DNA from: Microbacteriaceae bacterium VKM Ac-2854 | Lineage (GTDB): Bacteria; Actinomycetota; Actinomycetes; Actinomycetales; Microbacteriaceae | Direction of reading: 5' to 3' | Assembly: GCA_013205085.1 (NCBI GenBank) | Contig: JABMLH010000008.1 | Location: 1-64,000, forward strand | Length of the DNA: 64,000 nucleotides | Notes under the pieces: generated by a model | Seen by the model: the letters and a program-made list of their open reading frames with translations, nothing else | The model's database searches: none | What the model was told of the DNA's origin: nothing | Program-made: the position numbers and the translations under genes | In this document: one piece after another, positions 34,742-43,445 of the stretch | How the letters are laid out: each line of letters starts with the position of its first letter | Numbering within the stretch: position 1 is the first letter of the stretch

Positions 34742-36244
34742 CTAGTACGCGCCGGTCGGCTTGATCATCATCCGGGCGGTCCGCCACAGGATGACGAGGT
34801 CGCCGACGACGGACCAGTTCTCGACGTAGTACAGGTCGAGGCGGACGCTGTCCTCCCAGTCCAGCTCGGAGCGTCCGTTGGTCTGCCACATGCCGGTGAT
34901 GCCCGGCTTGATGTAGAGCCGGCGGTTCACGGTGGAGTCGTAGCTCTCCACCTCGCTCGCCAGCGGCGGGCGCGGGCCCACCAGGCTCATATCGCCGCGC
35001 AGCACGTTCCAGAACTGCGGCAACTCGTCGATGGAGTAGCGCCGGATCACCCGACCGACCTTGGTCATCCGCGGGTCGTCCTTGAGCTTGAACAGCGGCC
35101 CTGAGCCCTCGTTGAGGTGTGCGATCTCGGCCAGACGCGCCTCGGCGTCGATCGCCATCGAGCGGAACTTGATCATCGTGAACGGGCGGCCGTAGCGCCC
35201 GATGCGCTGCTGGCGGAAGAACGCGGGGCCTTCGCTGTCGCGCTTGACCAGGAAGGCGACCACCAGGAACACCGGGGAGAGCACGAGCAGAGCGAGGCTC
35301 GAGAGCACAACGTCCAGGCAGCGCTTCATCGCGTGGCGCGTGCCGGAGTAGTGCGGCAGCTCGACGCTCATCAGCGGCAGGCCTTCGACCGGGCGCCAGT
35401 GGATCCGCGGGCCGGCGACGTTGGTCAGGCCGGGCGAGACCACCAGTTCGACGGACGATTCTTCGAGCTGCCAGCCGAGCTGACGGACGAACTGTGTGCC
35501 GCCGTCGATCGGCCCGGCCACGATGACGGCTTCGGCACTCATCCGCTCGACCGCATCGCGGATGTCGGCCAGGCGGGCCACGACGGGCACGGACCGCCCG
35601 CGGGTGGTCACCTCGGTGAGACCCTCCGCATCCGACAGCGCGGCACCGACCACGTCGTACTCGACCTGCCCGCTCGCGCGTCGGCGTTCGATCTGCCCGG
35701 CGACGTAGGAGACGTCACCGACCGCTCCGATCACGATCACGCGCAGCAGGGCGTTGCCCTTCTTGCGGTCGTTCGCCAGTCGGGCTCGGTTCAGCCAGTG
35801 CGAGAGCACCAGGCCGACGATCCCGACCGGAAGGGCGATCGCGAAGTAGTTGCGCGGGATGGGTGCGAGCAGCAGCAGCGACGCGATGGCGACACCGCCG
35901 AAAGCGGTCAGGGTCGCGGAGACGGTCCTGCGGTATTCGTCCAGGCCCGTGCCGAGGTGGCGCGAGTTCCGGCTGTGCGCTATCAGCAGCAGCAGGAACC
36001 AGACCAGGCCGACCCCGTAGGGCGCGATCAGTTCGAGGGTGGAGAGATTGGACCGGCCGAACGAGGAGTACAGGCCGGTCAGCGCCATGCTGAAGGCGAT
36101 GACGATGCCATCGCCGATCACGGCGCGGCTCCGGAATCGACGACGCCAGAGCTGGGCGTTGGAGGTGCGCGCCTTGGGATAGGGGCGGGCGATCCGCACC
36201 GATTCCGGCAGGAAGGCGCCGGCGGTGCCGCTGAGGCCCGTCAT
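34742..36244 (-). CDS. Polyprenyl-phosphate sugar-1-phosphate transferase (exopolysaccharide initiation)
   Basis: 500 residues, WbaP/CpsE-type. Four N-terminal helices, a Rossmann-like CoA-binding-type middle domain (VIVIGAVGDVSYVAGQIERR), a fifth hydrophobic segment (LSSLALLVLSPVFLVVAFLV), then the catalytic bacterial sugar transferase domain: GPAFFRQQRIGRYGRPFTMI, KFRSM, RRYSIDELPQFWNVLRGDMS, LVGPRPPL, KPGITGMWQ. It attaches the first hexose-1-phosphate to undecaprenyl phosphate. No other polysaccharide gene is adjacent, so it may serve a remote cluster. ATG 36244; long upstream leader. Confidence 0.92.
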   Translation of the reverse strand: MTGLSGTAGAFLPESVRIARPYPKARTSNAQLWRRRFRSRAVIGDGIVIAFSMALTGLYSSFGRSNLSTLELIAPYGVGLVWFLLLLIAHSRNSRHLGTGLDEYRRTVSATLTAFGGVAIASLLLLAPIPRNYFAIALPVGIVGLVLSHWLNRARLANDRKKGNALLRVIVIGAVGDVSYVAGQIERRRASGQVEYDVVGAALSDAEGLTEVTTRGRSVPVVARLADIRDAVERMSAEAVIVAGPIDGGTQFVRQLGWQLEESSVELVVSPGLTNVAGPRIHWRPVEGLPLMSVELPHYSGTRHAMKRCLDVVLSSLALLVLSPVFLVVAFLVKRDSEGPAFFRQQRIGRYGRPFTMIKFRSMAIDAEARLAEIAHLNEGSGPLFKLKDDPRMTKVGRVIRRYSIDELPQFWNVLRGDMSLVGPRPPLASEVESYDSTVNRRLYIKPGITGMWQTNGRSELDWEDSVRLDLYYVENWSVVGDLVILWRTARMMIKPTGAY

Positions 36245-36763
36245 GACGTCGCTCCCTGCGCGCAGGAGGTCATGGTCGAAGGGACGGTGATCGTGTCACG
36301 GGTAAGCACATCAACCTGCAATCAGCCCATCGGGTTATCGAACGCTTCCGAACACGGCGCTCTTCGAGGGGCGGCTCGAGGAGGAGGCTGAATGTGTCCG
36401 GAACGAACGAAGCGAACCGCATTCTCCGCTGAACGGAGGTCGCGATTCGCCACGGACGCTGTGGTGCAACAGGAATCCCGACCTCTCGATGAGCTATGAA
36501 ATCTCTTCGAAAGCGGGGGTACCTCTCCGCCACAGTAACGGCCATTCCGGAGGCACCCGGCACCCCACTTCGAGGGCGGCACTACGCGAATAATTCTCCG
36601 TCATCCCGCCGAAAACCGCTGTGATCAGGCGATACGCGAGCGCGAATTTTCGTCGACGCCCGATCGCATTCCCGGTTTCGACTTCTGTTGTTTACATTCG
36701 CTGACGGCACCGGTATGGGCGCCTCGACCGCACCACGCACCGCATCGGGGCCAGCACTGAAAA
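36245..36763. other. Long non-coding stretch upstream of the sugar transferase gene
   Basis: Over 500 bases with no convincing gene. Short frames on both strands lack ribosome sites and protein-like composition. AT-rich patches (for example around 36655-36705) are unusual for this window and suit a promoter and long 5' leader reading leftward into the transferase gene. I see no clear riboswitch. Confidence 0.5.
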
Positions 36764-36791
36764 GGGGCGGCGACCTCACGGTCACCGCCCC
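36764..36791 (-). terminator. Terminator after gltA
   Basis: On the minus strand GGGGCGGTGACC - GTGA - GGTCGCCGCCCC forms a 12-base stem with one mismatch, followed directly by TTTT, 10 bases after the gltA stop. A classical intrinsic terminator. Confidence 0.85.
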
Positions 36792-36801
36792 TCCTCCGCC
36801 G

Positions 36802-38142
36802 CTATCGACCGGTCGGCCAGTCGCGCTCCGGAGCCCCCGTGTACAGCTGCTGAGGGCGCCCGATCTTCGTCTGCGGATCGGTGTTCATCTCGCGCCAGTG
36901 CGCGATCCAGCCCGGCAGGCGCCCGATCGCGAAGAGCACCGTGAACATCCGCGTCGGGAAGCCCATCGCCTTGTAGATCACGCCGGTGTAGAAGTCGACG
37001 TTCGGGTAGAGGCGACGCTCCTTGAAGTAGTCGTCCTCGAGCGCGATGTGCTCGAGCTCCATGGCGATGTCGAGCAGCGGATCCTTCATCCCCAGGGCAC
37101 TGAGGACCTCGGCGGCACTCTCCTTGACCAGCTTGGCGCGGGGGTCGTAGTTCTTGTAGACGCGGTGCCCGAAGCCCATCAGGCGCACGCCGTCCTCCTT
37201 GTTCTTCACGCGGTCGACGAACGTCTTGACGCTCTCGCCCGACTCCTGGATGCGACCGAGCATGGTCAGCACCGCCTCGTTCGCGCCGCCGTGCAGCGGG
37301 CCGAAGAGGGCGTTGATGCCCGCCGACACCGAGGCGTACAGGTTCGCCTCGGTCGAGCCGACCAGGCGCACGGTCGAGGTGGAGGCGTTCTGCTCGTGGT
37401 CCTCGTGCAGGATCAGCAGCCGCTCCAGCGCCTTCGAGAGCACGGGATCGATCTCGTACTTCTCGGCCATGGTGCCGAAGTTCAACCGCAGGAAGTTGTC
37501 GACGAAACTGAGCGAGTTGTCCGGGTAGAGGAACGCCTGGCCGATGCTCTTCTTGTGCGCGTACGCCGCCATCACCGGCAGCTTCGCCAGCAGGCGGATG
37601 GTGGTGAGTTCGACCGCGGTCGGGTCCTTCGGGTTCGAGCTGTCCTCGTAGTAGGTGGACAGCGCCGAGACGCCGGAGGCGAGCACCGACATCGGGTGCG
37701 CGTGGTGCGGCAGCGCATCGAAGAAACGCTTGAGATCTTCGTGCAGCAGCGTGTGGTGCCGGATGCGGTCGTCGAAGTTCTCGAGCTCGTCCTTCGTCGG
37801 CAGCTCGCCGTAGATGAGCAACCAGGCGACCTCGAGGTAGTTCGCGTTCGTGGCGACCTGCTCGATCGGATAGCCGCGGTAGCGCAGGATGCCCTGGTCG
37901 CCGTCGATGTACGTGATCGACGACTTCGTCGCCGCGGTGTTCACGAATCCGTAGTCGAGCGACATAAAGCCCGTCTTCTTCGACAAGGTCGAGAAGTCGA
38001 TGCTGGATGAGCCGTCGACGCTGCGCAGGACGGGGAACTCGGCCGTGCGATCACCGAAGGTCAGGGTGACCGTCTCGGGGAGCGCCGGCTCCGATGCTGT
38101 CGTTTGTTCCGCACCGTTGCTCTGCGTGCCGGATCCGGTCAC
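36802..38142 (-). CDS. gltA: Citrate synthase
   Basis: 446 residues, type II hexameric class. It condenses oxaloacetate and acetyl-CoA. Catalytic and substrate residues appear in ALFGPLHGGANEAVL (His), MGFGHRVYKNYDPRA (His, Arg) and RLYPNVDFYTG (Asp). The N-terminal beta domain (TVTLTFGDRTAEFPVLRSVD) is characteristic of type II enzymes. GTG 38142. Monocistronic with its own terminator; upstream gap to dapC is 185 bases. Confidence 0.97.
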   Translation of the reverse strand: MTGSGTQSNGAEQTTASEPALPETVTLTFGDRTAEFPVLRSVDGSSSIDFSTLSKKTGFMSLDYGFVNTAATKSSITYIDGDQGILRYRGYPIEQVATNANYLEVAWLLIYGELPTKDELENFDDRIRHHTLLHEDLKRFFDALPHHAHPMSVLASGVSALSTYYEDSSNPKDPTAVELTTIRLLAKLPVMAAYAHKKSIGQAFLYPDNSLSFVDNFLRLNFGTMAEKYEIDPVLSKALERLLILHEDHEQNASTSTVRLVGSTEANLYASVSAGINALFGPLHGGANEAVLTMLGRIQESGESVKTFVDRVKNKEDGVRLMGFGHRVYKNYDPRAKLVKESAAEVLSALGMKDPLLDIAMELEHIALEDDYFKERRLYPNVDFYTGVIYKAMGFPTRMFTVLFAIGRLPGWIAHWREMNTDPQTKIGRPQQLYTGAPERDWPTGR

Positions 38143-38327
38143 AACGCCTCCCTGGCAGTCTGGTGGACATACCCCGTCACGACGACGGGCCGTTCACGGT
38201 GCCGGACAACGACGATTTGTGGCGACGTCGACCGAACCACATACAGCCTAGGGGCAACTTCGGGACACTGTGACATCGACCAGCACGCCCCCGATGCACC
38301 TGTGGACTTCTCCTAAAAAGCCGAGGG

Positions 38328-39443
38328 CTACTCGGCTCCGAACCCCTCGAGACGGCGCGCGGCCGCCTCGATCCGCTCGTCGCTCGCGGTCAGCGAGAGC
38401 CGGACGTGTTGCGGGAAGTGCTCGCCGTAGAACACGCCGGGGCCGGCCAGGATGCCCGCCGCGGCGAGCCGGGCGATCGACTCCCATGCGTCGCGTCCCT
38501 CCGTCGCCCAGAGGTAGAGACCGGCCTCGCTGCGGTCGACGCGGAAACCCGCGGCCTCGAGGGCGGGTTTCAGGCGCTCCCGACGCGCGCGGTAGAGCGC
38601 CTTCTGCGCCGCGACGTGCTCGTCATCGCCGAGGGCGACGACCATGGCGGCTTGCAGCGGCGCGGGCAGGATCATGCCGGCGTGCTTGCGCACGTTCACC
38701 AGGCGCGCGATGACCGCGGCGTCTCCGGCGACGAAGGCCGCGCGGTAACCCGCAAGATTGGACTGCTTGCTCAGCGAGTACACCGCGAGGACGCCGGAGC
38801 GGTCCACGCCGACGACGCGGGGGTCGAGCACGCTCGGGATCGCCTCGTCGGCCCAGCGGCCGCTCCAGCCCAGCTCGGCGTAGCACTCGTCGCTCGCGAG
38901 CACCGCTCCCAGCTCGCGAGCGCGCGCGACGGCGGCGCGCAACTGCTCGGTGTCGAGCACGGCCCCATCGGGGTTGCCGGGCGAGTTCAGCCAGACCAGC
39001 TTGGTGCCCTCTGGCCACGCCGCCGGATCATCAGCCGCGACGGCACTCGCCCCCGCGATCGCCGCGCCCATCGCGTAAGTGGGGTACGCGGCGAGCGGAT
39101 GCACAACGACATCGCCCTCGCCGAGCCCGAGCAGGAACGGCAGCCAGGCGACGAGTTCCTTGGAGCCGATCGTGGGCATCACCTCGTCGACGCCGAGCCC
39201 CGCCACACCTCGGCGGCGCGCGAACCAGCCGGCGATCGCCTCACGCAGCGCCGGCGTGCCGACGGTGGTCGGATAGGCGTGCGCATCCGTCGCCGCCGAG
39301 AGCGCCGAGCGGATCAGTTCCGGGGTCGCGTCGACCGGCGAGCCGATCGAGAGGTCGACGATGCCGTCGGCGTGGCCGCGGGCGGTGGCCGCGTAGGGCC
39401 CCATCAGGTCCCACGGGTAGTCCGGGAGCGCTCCGAGCGCCAT
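38328..39443 (-). CDS. dapC: Succinyldiaminopimelate transaminase
   Basis: 371 residues, class I/II PLP aminotransferase. The PLP Lys is in VYSLSKQSNLAGYRAAFVAG; LVWLNSPGNPDGAVLDTEQL and VLASDECYAELGW bind the cofactor ring; the C-terminal HVRLSLTASDERI binds substrate carboxylate. In actinobacteria this gene typically follows fdxA, as here (3-base gap), and acts between DapD and DapE in the succinylase pathway for lysine. Confidence 0.92.
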   Translation of the reverse strand: MALGALPDYPWDLMGPYAATARGHADGIVDLSIGSPVDATPELIRSALSAATDAHAYPTTVGTPALREAIAGWFARRRGVAGLGVDEVMPTIGSKELVAWLPFLLGLGEGDVVVHPLAAYPTYAMGAAIAGASAVAADDPAAWPEGTKLVWLNSPGNPDGAVLDTEQLRAAVARARELGAVLASDECYAELGWSGRWADEAIPSVLDPRVVGVDRSGVLAVYSLSKQSNLAGYRAAFVAGDAAVIARLVNVRKHAGMILPAPLQAAMVVALGDDEHVAAQKALYRARRERLKPALEAAGFRVDRSEAGLYLWATEGRDAWESIARLAAAGILAGPGVFYGEHFPQHVRLSLTASDERIEAAARRLEGFGAE

Positions 39444-39446
39444 CGA

Positions 39447-39770
39447 TCAGTGCTCGCCCTGCGGCGGCAGCGCCGCGATGATCGGGTGGTCCTTGGCGAT
39501 CACGCCGACCTTGGCTGCTCCTCCGGGCGAGCCGACCTCGTCGAAGAACTCGACGTTCGCCTTGTAGTAGTCGGCCCATTCCTCGGGCAGGTCGTCCTCG
39601 TAGTAGATCGCCTCGACCGGGCAGACCGGTTCGCACGCGCCGCAGTCCACACACTCATCCGGGTGGATGTACAACGAGCGTTCGCCTTCGTAGATGCAGT
39701 CCACGGGGCATTCGTCGATGCACGCGCGGTCTTTGACATCCACGCACGGCAGTGCGATGACGTAGGTCAC
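39447..39770 (-). CDS. fdxA: Seven-iron ferredoxin FdxA
   Basis: 107 residues. [20 protein letters not shown] begins the protein; [10 protein letters not shown] and [17 protein letters not shown] carry the cysteines for one [3Fe-4S] and one [4Fe-4S] cluster, followed by the acidic C-terminal extension ([20 protein letters not shown]). Electron carrier in the cytoplasm. ATG 39770 has GAAGGAG just upstream. Operon with dapC. Confidence 0.96.
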   Translation of the reverse strand: MTYVIALPCVDVKDRACIDECPVDCIYEGERSLYIHPDECVDCGACEPVCPVEAIYYEDDLPEEWADYYKANVEFFDEVGSPGGAAKVGVIAKDHPIIAALPPQGEH

Positions 39771-39855
39771 GGTCGGATGGCTCCTTCGGTCGAGTTGTTA
39801 TTCTACGGCGTCTGCGACGGCCGGAAGGGCGGGTGGCACGGCGTCGGCGGCGGGC

Positions 39856-41079
39856 TCAGGCCTGGTTCGCGGCGGCGTCGTGAATCGGCGTCGCCCCCTT
39901 GGATGAACGGGACTGCGGCAACCGCGGCCAGGCGATCACCAGCAGCGCGATCAGCGCCGGCGCGAAGGTCCAGACCACGCCGGCGGTGTTCGCCGGGATC
40001 AGCACCGAGCCGCCGGTGCTGCGCACCGCGAGCACGCCGATCGCGGCGAGGATGCCCATCGCCGTACAGAACGCCACCAGGCGGTCGTACATCACCAGGC
40101 GCATCCCGAGCAGGAGGAACACGACGGCGAGCACGCTCGCGAACAACCCCAGCGGCAGCGCGGCCCCCGCGATCGTGACGGTGCTCTGGTGGGCGACCGT
40201 GGTGATCACGCCGACGACGGCGCCGATGGCGAGAGCGAGTGCGCCCGAGGTGATCCGGCCCAGCAGCGTCGGCGGCTCCTCCTCGGCGACGGGCTCCGGC
40301 AGGGCCATCGGCACGGCTCGGAACCGCTCGTCGCGCCCGATCGGGAAGGCGTCGCCGCTGGACAGTCGCGCGGTGTCCCCCGCCACCACGACCTGGGTGC
40401 GGTGCGCCTGCAGCGCCGCTCGCTTGCGAGCGAACTCCTCATCGTCGAGCTCGATCACCAGGTCGCCCGACGCCGTCGGCGCACCGGCCGGAAGGATCTC
40501 GAAGTAGGGCACCCCGAGGAGGGCCGCCGCCGAGGCAGCGATCTCTGCGGTGCGCACGTGATCCGGATGCCCGTAGCCACCGCCGACGTCGTAGGAGATG
40601 ACGGCGGTCGCGCCGACATCGTCCAGCACGGCGACCAGATCGGCCACCGCCTCGTCCAGGGTCGCCGCGCAGAGCGAGGCCGGGTCGATCGGATCAAGCG
40701 GCACCGGACGGCGCTCCCCGGCAATGGTGCGCCACTGCATCCCGGAGTCGCGATACTCCCGGGGGGCGGCGCCGTCGATCCGGGCCCCCGCCGCGCCGAG
40801 GAAGCGGTGGTCCGTGACGCCGAGGGCGCGCATCGCGGCAGCGAGTTCCTCGACGCGGTGCGGGCCGAGTTCGGGCGCGCCCTCCAGCCCGGCCAGTTCC
40901 GGCGGGATCACTTCGCCCATCTCGCCGCGCGTCGCGGTGACCACAGTGAGGCTCGTGGCGGTCGCGGCGAGGCGTGCGAGGGTGCCGCCCATGGTCAGGG
41001 TCTCGTCATCCGGATGCGCGTGCACCACGACCAGGCGATCATCCGCCTCGCTCAGCGTGATTCCTGAGTTTTCTTTCAC
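39856..41079 (-). CDS. MshB-like PIG-L deacetylase with C-terminal membrane domain
   Basis: 407 residues. The N-terminal ~290 residues match the N-acetylglucosaminyl-inositol deacetylase MshB of mycothiol synthesis: zinc motif VVHAHPDDETLTMGGTLARL, TRGEMGEVIPPELAG, RFLGAAGARIDG, YGHPDHVRTAE. The remaining ~115 residues contain four helices (ALALAIGAVVGVITTVAHQS; LFASVLAVVFLLLGMRL; further two), which classical MshB lacks. GTG 41079 with GAGGAA 7 bases upstream. Mycothiol is the actinobacterial glutathione analogue; whether this enzyme acts on its precursor or on another N-acetyl sugar is not settled by sequence. Confidence 0.83.
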   Translation of the reverse strand: MKENSGITLSEADDRLVVVHAHPDDETLTMGGTLARLAATATSLTVVTATRGEMGEVIPPELAGLEGAPELGPHRVEELAAAMRALGVTDHRFLGAAGARIDGAAPREYRDSGMQWRTIAGERRPVPLDPIDPASLCAATLDEAVADLVAVLDDVGATAVISYDVGGGYGHPDHVRTAEIAASAAALLGVPYFEILPAGAPTASGDLVIELDDEEFARKRAALQAHRTQVVVAGDTARLSSGDAFPIGRDERFRAVPMALPEPVAEEEPPTLLGRITSGALALAIGAVVGVITTVAHQSTVTIAGAALPLGLFASVLAVVFLLLGMRLVMYDRLVAFCTAMGILAAIGVLAVRSTGGSVLIPANTAGVVWTFAPALIALLVIAWPRLPQSRSSKGATPIHDAAANQA

Positions 41080-41142
41080 GTTCGGTTCCTCGGGGCTCGG
41101 CGCGCTGGACAGTCCCGACGACGCCGGGCTAGAGTCGCTTCG

Positions 41143-41160
41143 GGTAAGGCAAGGCTTACC
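41143..41160 (+). promoter_or_regulatory. Candidate DtxR/IdeR iron box upstream of efeU
   Basis: GGTAAGGCAAGGCTTACC is an inverted repeat with perfect 6-base arms, close to the DtxR/IdeR consensus dyad, 65 bases upstream of the efeU start. Iron-loaded DtxR-type repressor binding here would shut off EfeUOB when iron is sufficient. Confidence 0.7.
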
Positions 41161-41225
41161 AACGCGGCCTGTCGGAATCCCTGTCGATCGACGGCCGTCG
41201 CCCTCGACTTCGTCAGAGAACACGC

Positions 41226-42044
41226 GTGCTCGCAAACTACCTCATCGGCCTCCGCGAAGGCCTCGAAGCCGGCCTGGTGGTCGGCATCCTCGTCGCCTAC
41301 CTCGCCAAGATCGGTCGGCGCGACGTGCTGCCGCGGCTCTGGCTCGGCATCGCGGCGGCCGTGGTGATCTCGCTCGGCACCGGCGCGATCCTGACCTGGG
41401 GCCCGTACGGTCTGAGCTTCCAGGCGCAGGAGGTCATCGGCGGCGGGCTGTCGATCCTGGCAGCGGCGCTGGTGACCTGGATGATCTTCTGGATGGCCTC
41501 GAACGCCCGCAGCCTCAAGGGCGAGCTGCAGTCCAAGCTCGACGCCGTGGTGACCGGATCCGCGTGGGGCATCATCGTGCTCGGTTTCGTCAGCGTCGGG
41601 CGCGAGGGCATCGAGACCGCGCTCTTCGTCTGGGCGACCGTGGCCTCCACCGGCGACGCCTGGCTCGGCTTCGTCGGTGCGGTACTCGGCATCCTCAGCG
41701 CCGTCGTCGTCGCCTGGCTGATCTACCGCGGCTTCGTGCGGATCGACCTCGCGAAGTTCTTCACCTGGACCGGCGGCTTCCTGATCCTCGTCGTCGCGGG
41801 GGTGCTCGCGTACGGCGTCGGCGATCTGCAGGAAGCGAGCGTGATCCCGGGCTGGGGCGCGCCCCTGTTCAGCCTCGGCGCCCTGCCCGGTTGGCTCACC
41901 GCCGTGCTCGGCGGCGTCTTCAACTTCACGCCGGAGCCCACCGCCGCGCAGTTCTTCACGTGGCTCGGCTACCTGGTGATCGTCGGCGGGCTGTTCCTGT
42001 TCCGCGTGCGCACGCCGGCGCGCCCCGCCCCCGTCATCGCCTGA
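41226..42044 (+). CDS. efeU: Ferrous/ferric iron permease EfeU
   Basis: 272 residues, seven membrane helices, FTR1/OFeT family. The two REXXE iron motifs are in NYLIGLREGLEAGLVVGILV and GFVSVGREGIETALFVWATV. It moves iron across the cytoplasmic membrane after oxidation by the extracytoplasmic partners. GTG 41226. First gene of efeUOB, preceded by the DtxR-type box. Confidence 0.96.
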   Translation: MLANYLIGLREGLEAGLVVGILVAYLAKIGRRDVLPRLWLGIAAAVVISLGTGAILTWGPYGLSFQAQEVIGGGLSILAAALVTWMIFWMASNARSLKGELQSKLDAVVTGSAWGIIVLGFVSVGREGIETALFVWATVASTGDAWLGFVGAVLGILSAVVVAWLIYRGFVRIDLAKFFTWTGGFLILVVAGVLAYGVGDLQEASVIPGWGAPLFSLGALPGWLTAVLGGVFNFTPEPTAAQFFTWLGYLVIVGGLFLFRVRTPARPAPVIA

Positions 42045-42085
42045 TCCGTCCTCCCTTCCACAGCATCCACTCACCAGGAGAATCC

Positions 42086-43312
42086 ATGCCCAAGCGACTT
42101 CTGACCGGCGCCATCGGCGCCGGGACCCTCGCGCTCGTCCTCACCGGCTGCGTCCCGAACAACGCCGCGTCCAGCAGCGCCGCGCTGGACGTCGCGATCG
42201 CCGACGACAGCTGCGCCGTCTCGACCGCGACGGTCGAGGCCGGCGCCGTGACCTTCGCCCTGGAGAACACCGGCACCGACGTCAACGAGTTCGAGATCCT
42301 CGCCGAGGACAAGCTCCGCATCGTCGGCGAGAAGGAGAACGTGACCCCGGGTCAGAGCGTCTCCTACGTCGCCCAGTTGGAGCCCGGCACCTACTACACC
42401 GCGTGCAAGTTCCAGCAGGTCGGTGCTCCCATCGGGCTCGCCGAGTTCACCGTCACGGGCGAGGCCACGACCCAGACGGCGGATGAGCAGGAGGCCTCCG
42501 ACCTCGCCGTCACGAACTACATCGCGTACATCAAGTCGCAGGCCGGCGAGCTGCTGCCCGCCGTGCAGACCTTCGTCACCGCCTACGAGAGCGGCGACGA
42601 CGAGACCGCGCGCTCCCTCTTCGCGATCACCCGCTCCTACTACGAGCGCATCGAGCCCACCGCCGAGGCGTTCGGCGACCTGGATCCGAAGATCGACTAC
42701 CGCGAGGTCGACGCCGTCGCCGAGGGCCTGGACTGGACCGGCTTCCACCGCATCGAGAAGGACCTCTGGGTCCCGGCGGCCGATGCTCTGAACTCCGACG
42801 GCACCAGCGCCTACCTCGACTGGACGCCGTCGACCACCGAGCAGCGTCAGCAGTTCGGTGACCAGCTCGTCGCCGACGTGCAGAGCCTGTACGACCTGGT
42901 CTACGCGGCCGACTTCTCCGTCTCCCTCGGTGACATCTCCAACGGCGCCATCGGTCTGCTCGACGAGGTCGCCGCCGGAAAGATCACCGGCGAGGAGGAC
43001 TGGTGGTCCTCGACCGACCTCACCGACTTCTCCGCCAACGTGCAGGGGGCCGAGGTCGCCTTCGGCAACGTCGAGGCCATCGCCACCGCGAAGGGTGACG
43101 AGGGTGCAGCACTGGTGAAGGACATCACGGCGGAGTTCGCCTCGCTGGATGCCCTGCTGGCCCAGTACGGCAGCATCGACGCCGGATTCGTCGACTACAA
43201 CACGTTGAGCGACGACCAGAAGAAGGAACTCTCCGACGCGGTGAACTCGCTCTCCGAGCCGCTCTCGCAGCTCACCCACACCGTGCTCGGTGTGGAAGAA
43301 GCTACCGAATAA
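42086..43312 (+). CDS. efeO: Iron uptake lipoprotein EfeO
   Basis: 408 residues. Lipoprotein signal with lipobox LTGC at ~20-23. Cupredoxin-like N-terminal domain (TVEAGAVTFALENTGTDVNE; GTYYTACKFQ) followed by an imelysin/M75-type domain with the HxxE metal motif GFHRIEKDLW. It binds iron at the outer face of the membrane. ATG 42086 has AGGAG at 7 bases. Between efeU (41 bases upstream) and the repeat-bearing gap before efeB. Confidence 0.95.
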   Translation: MPKRLLTGAIGAGTLALVLTGCVPNNAASSSAALDVAIADDSCAVSTATVEAGAVTFALENTGTDVNEFEILAEDKLRIVGEKENVTPGQSVSYVAQLEPGTYYTACKFQQVGAPIGLAEFTVTGEATTQTADEQEASDLAVTNYIAYIKSQAGELLPAVQTFVTAYESGDDETARSLFAITRSYYERIEPTAEAFGDLDPKIDYREVDAVAEGLDWTGFHRIEKDLWVPAADALNSDGTSAYLDWTPSTTEQRQQFGDQLVADVQSLYDLVYAADFSVSLGDISNGAIGLLDEVAAGKITGEEDWWSSTDLTDFSANVQGAEVAFGNVEAIATAKGDEGAALVKDITAEFASLDALLAQYGSIDAGFVDYNTLSDDQKKELSDAVNSLSEPLSQLTHTVLGVEEATE

Positions 43313-43319
43313 CTGGTCA

Positions 43320-43424
43320 GGGGTTATCACTCCGTCCCGCGGTGCCGCCTTCGGCGCCGTGGGACGCAATGACAACCCGTCCCGCGGTGCCGCCTTCGGC
43401 GCCGTGGGACGGAGTGACAACCCC
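43320..43424. repeat. Tandem palindromic repeat doublet between efeO and efeB
   Basis: A 32-base palindrome-like unit occurs twice, at 43334-43365 and 43379-43410 (45-base period, identical). Each folds CCCGCGGTGCCG against CGGCGCCGTGGG with two G-U wobbles. Outer arms GGGGTTATCACTCC (43320-43333) and GGAGTGACAACCCC (43411-43424) pair with one mismatch; ATGACAACCC at 43369-43378 is a third, partial copy of the arm. It begins 8 bases after the efeO stop. Confidence 0.85.
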
Positions 43425-43445
43425 CTTCACATACGATTGCCTGCG

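Noticed and set aside
36270-36785. Short leftward frames in the gap before the sugar transferase gene
   Set aside because: No ribosome sites, low-complexity Arg/Ser content, and frames overlap each other; treated as non-coding leader.
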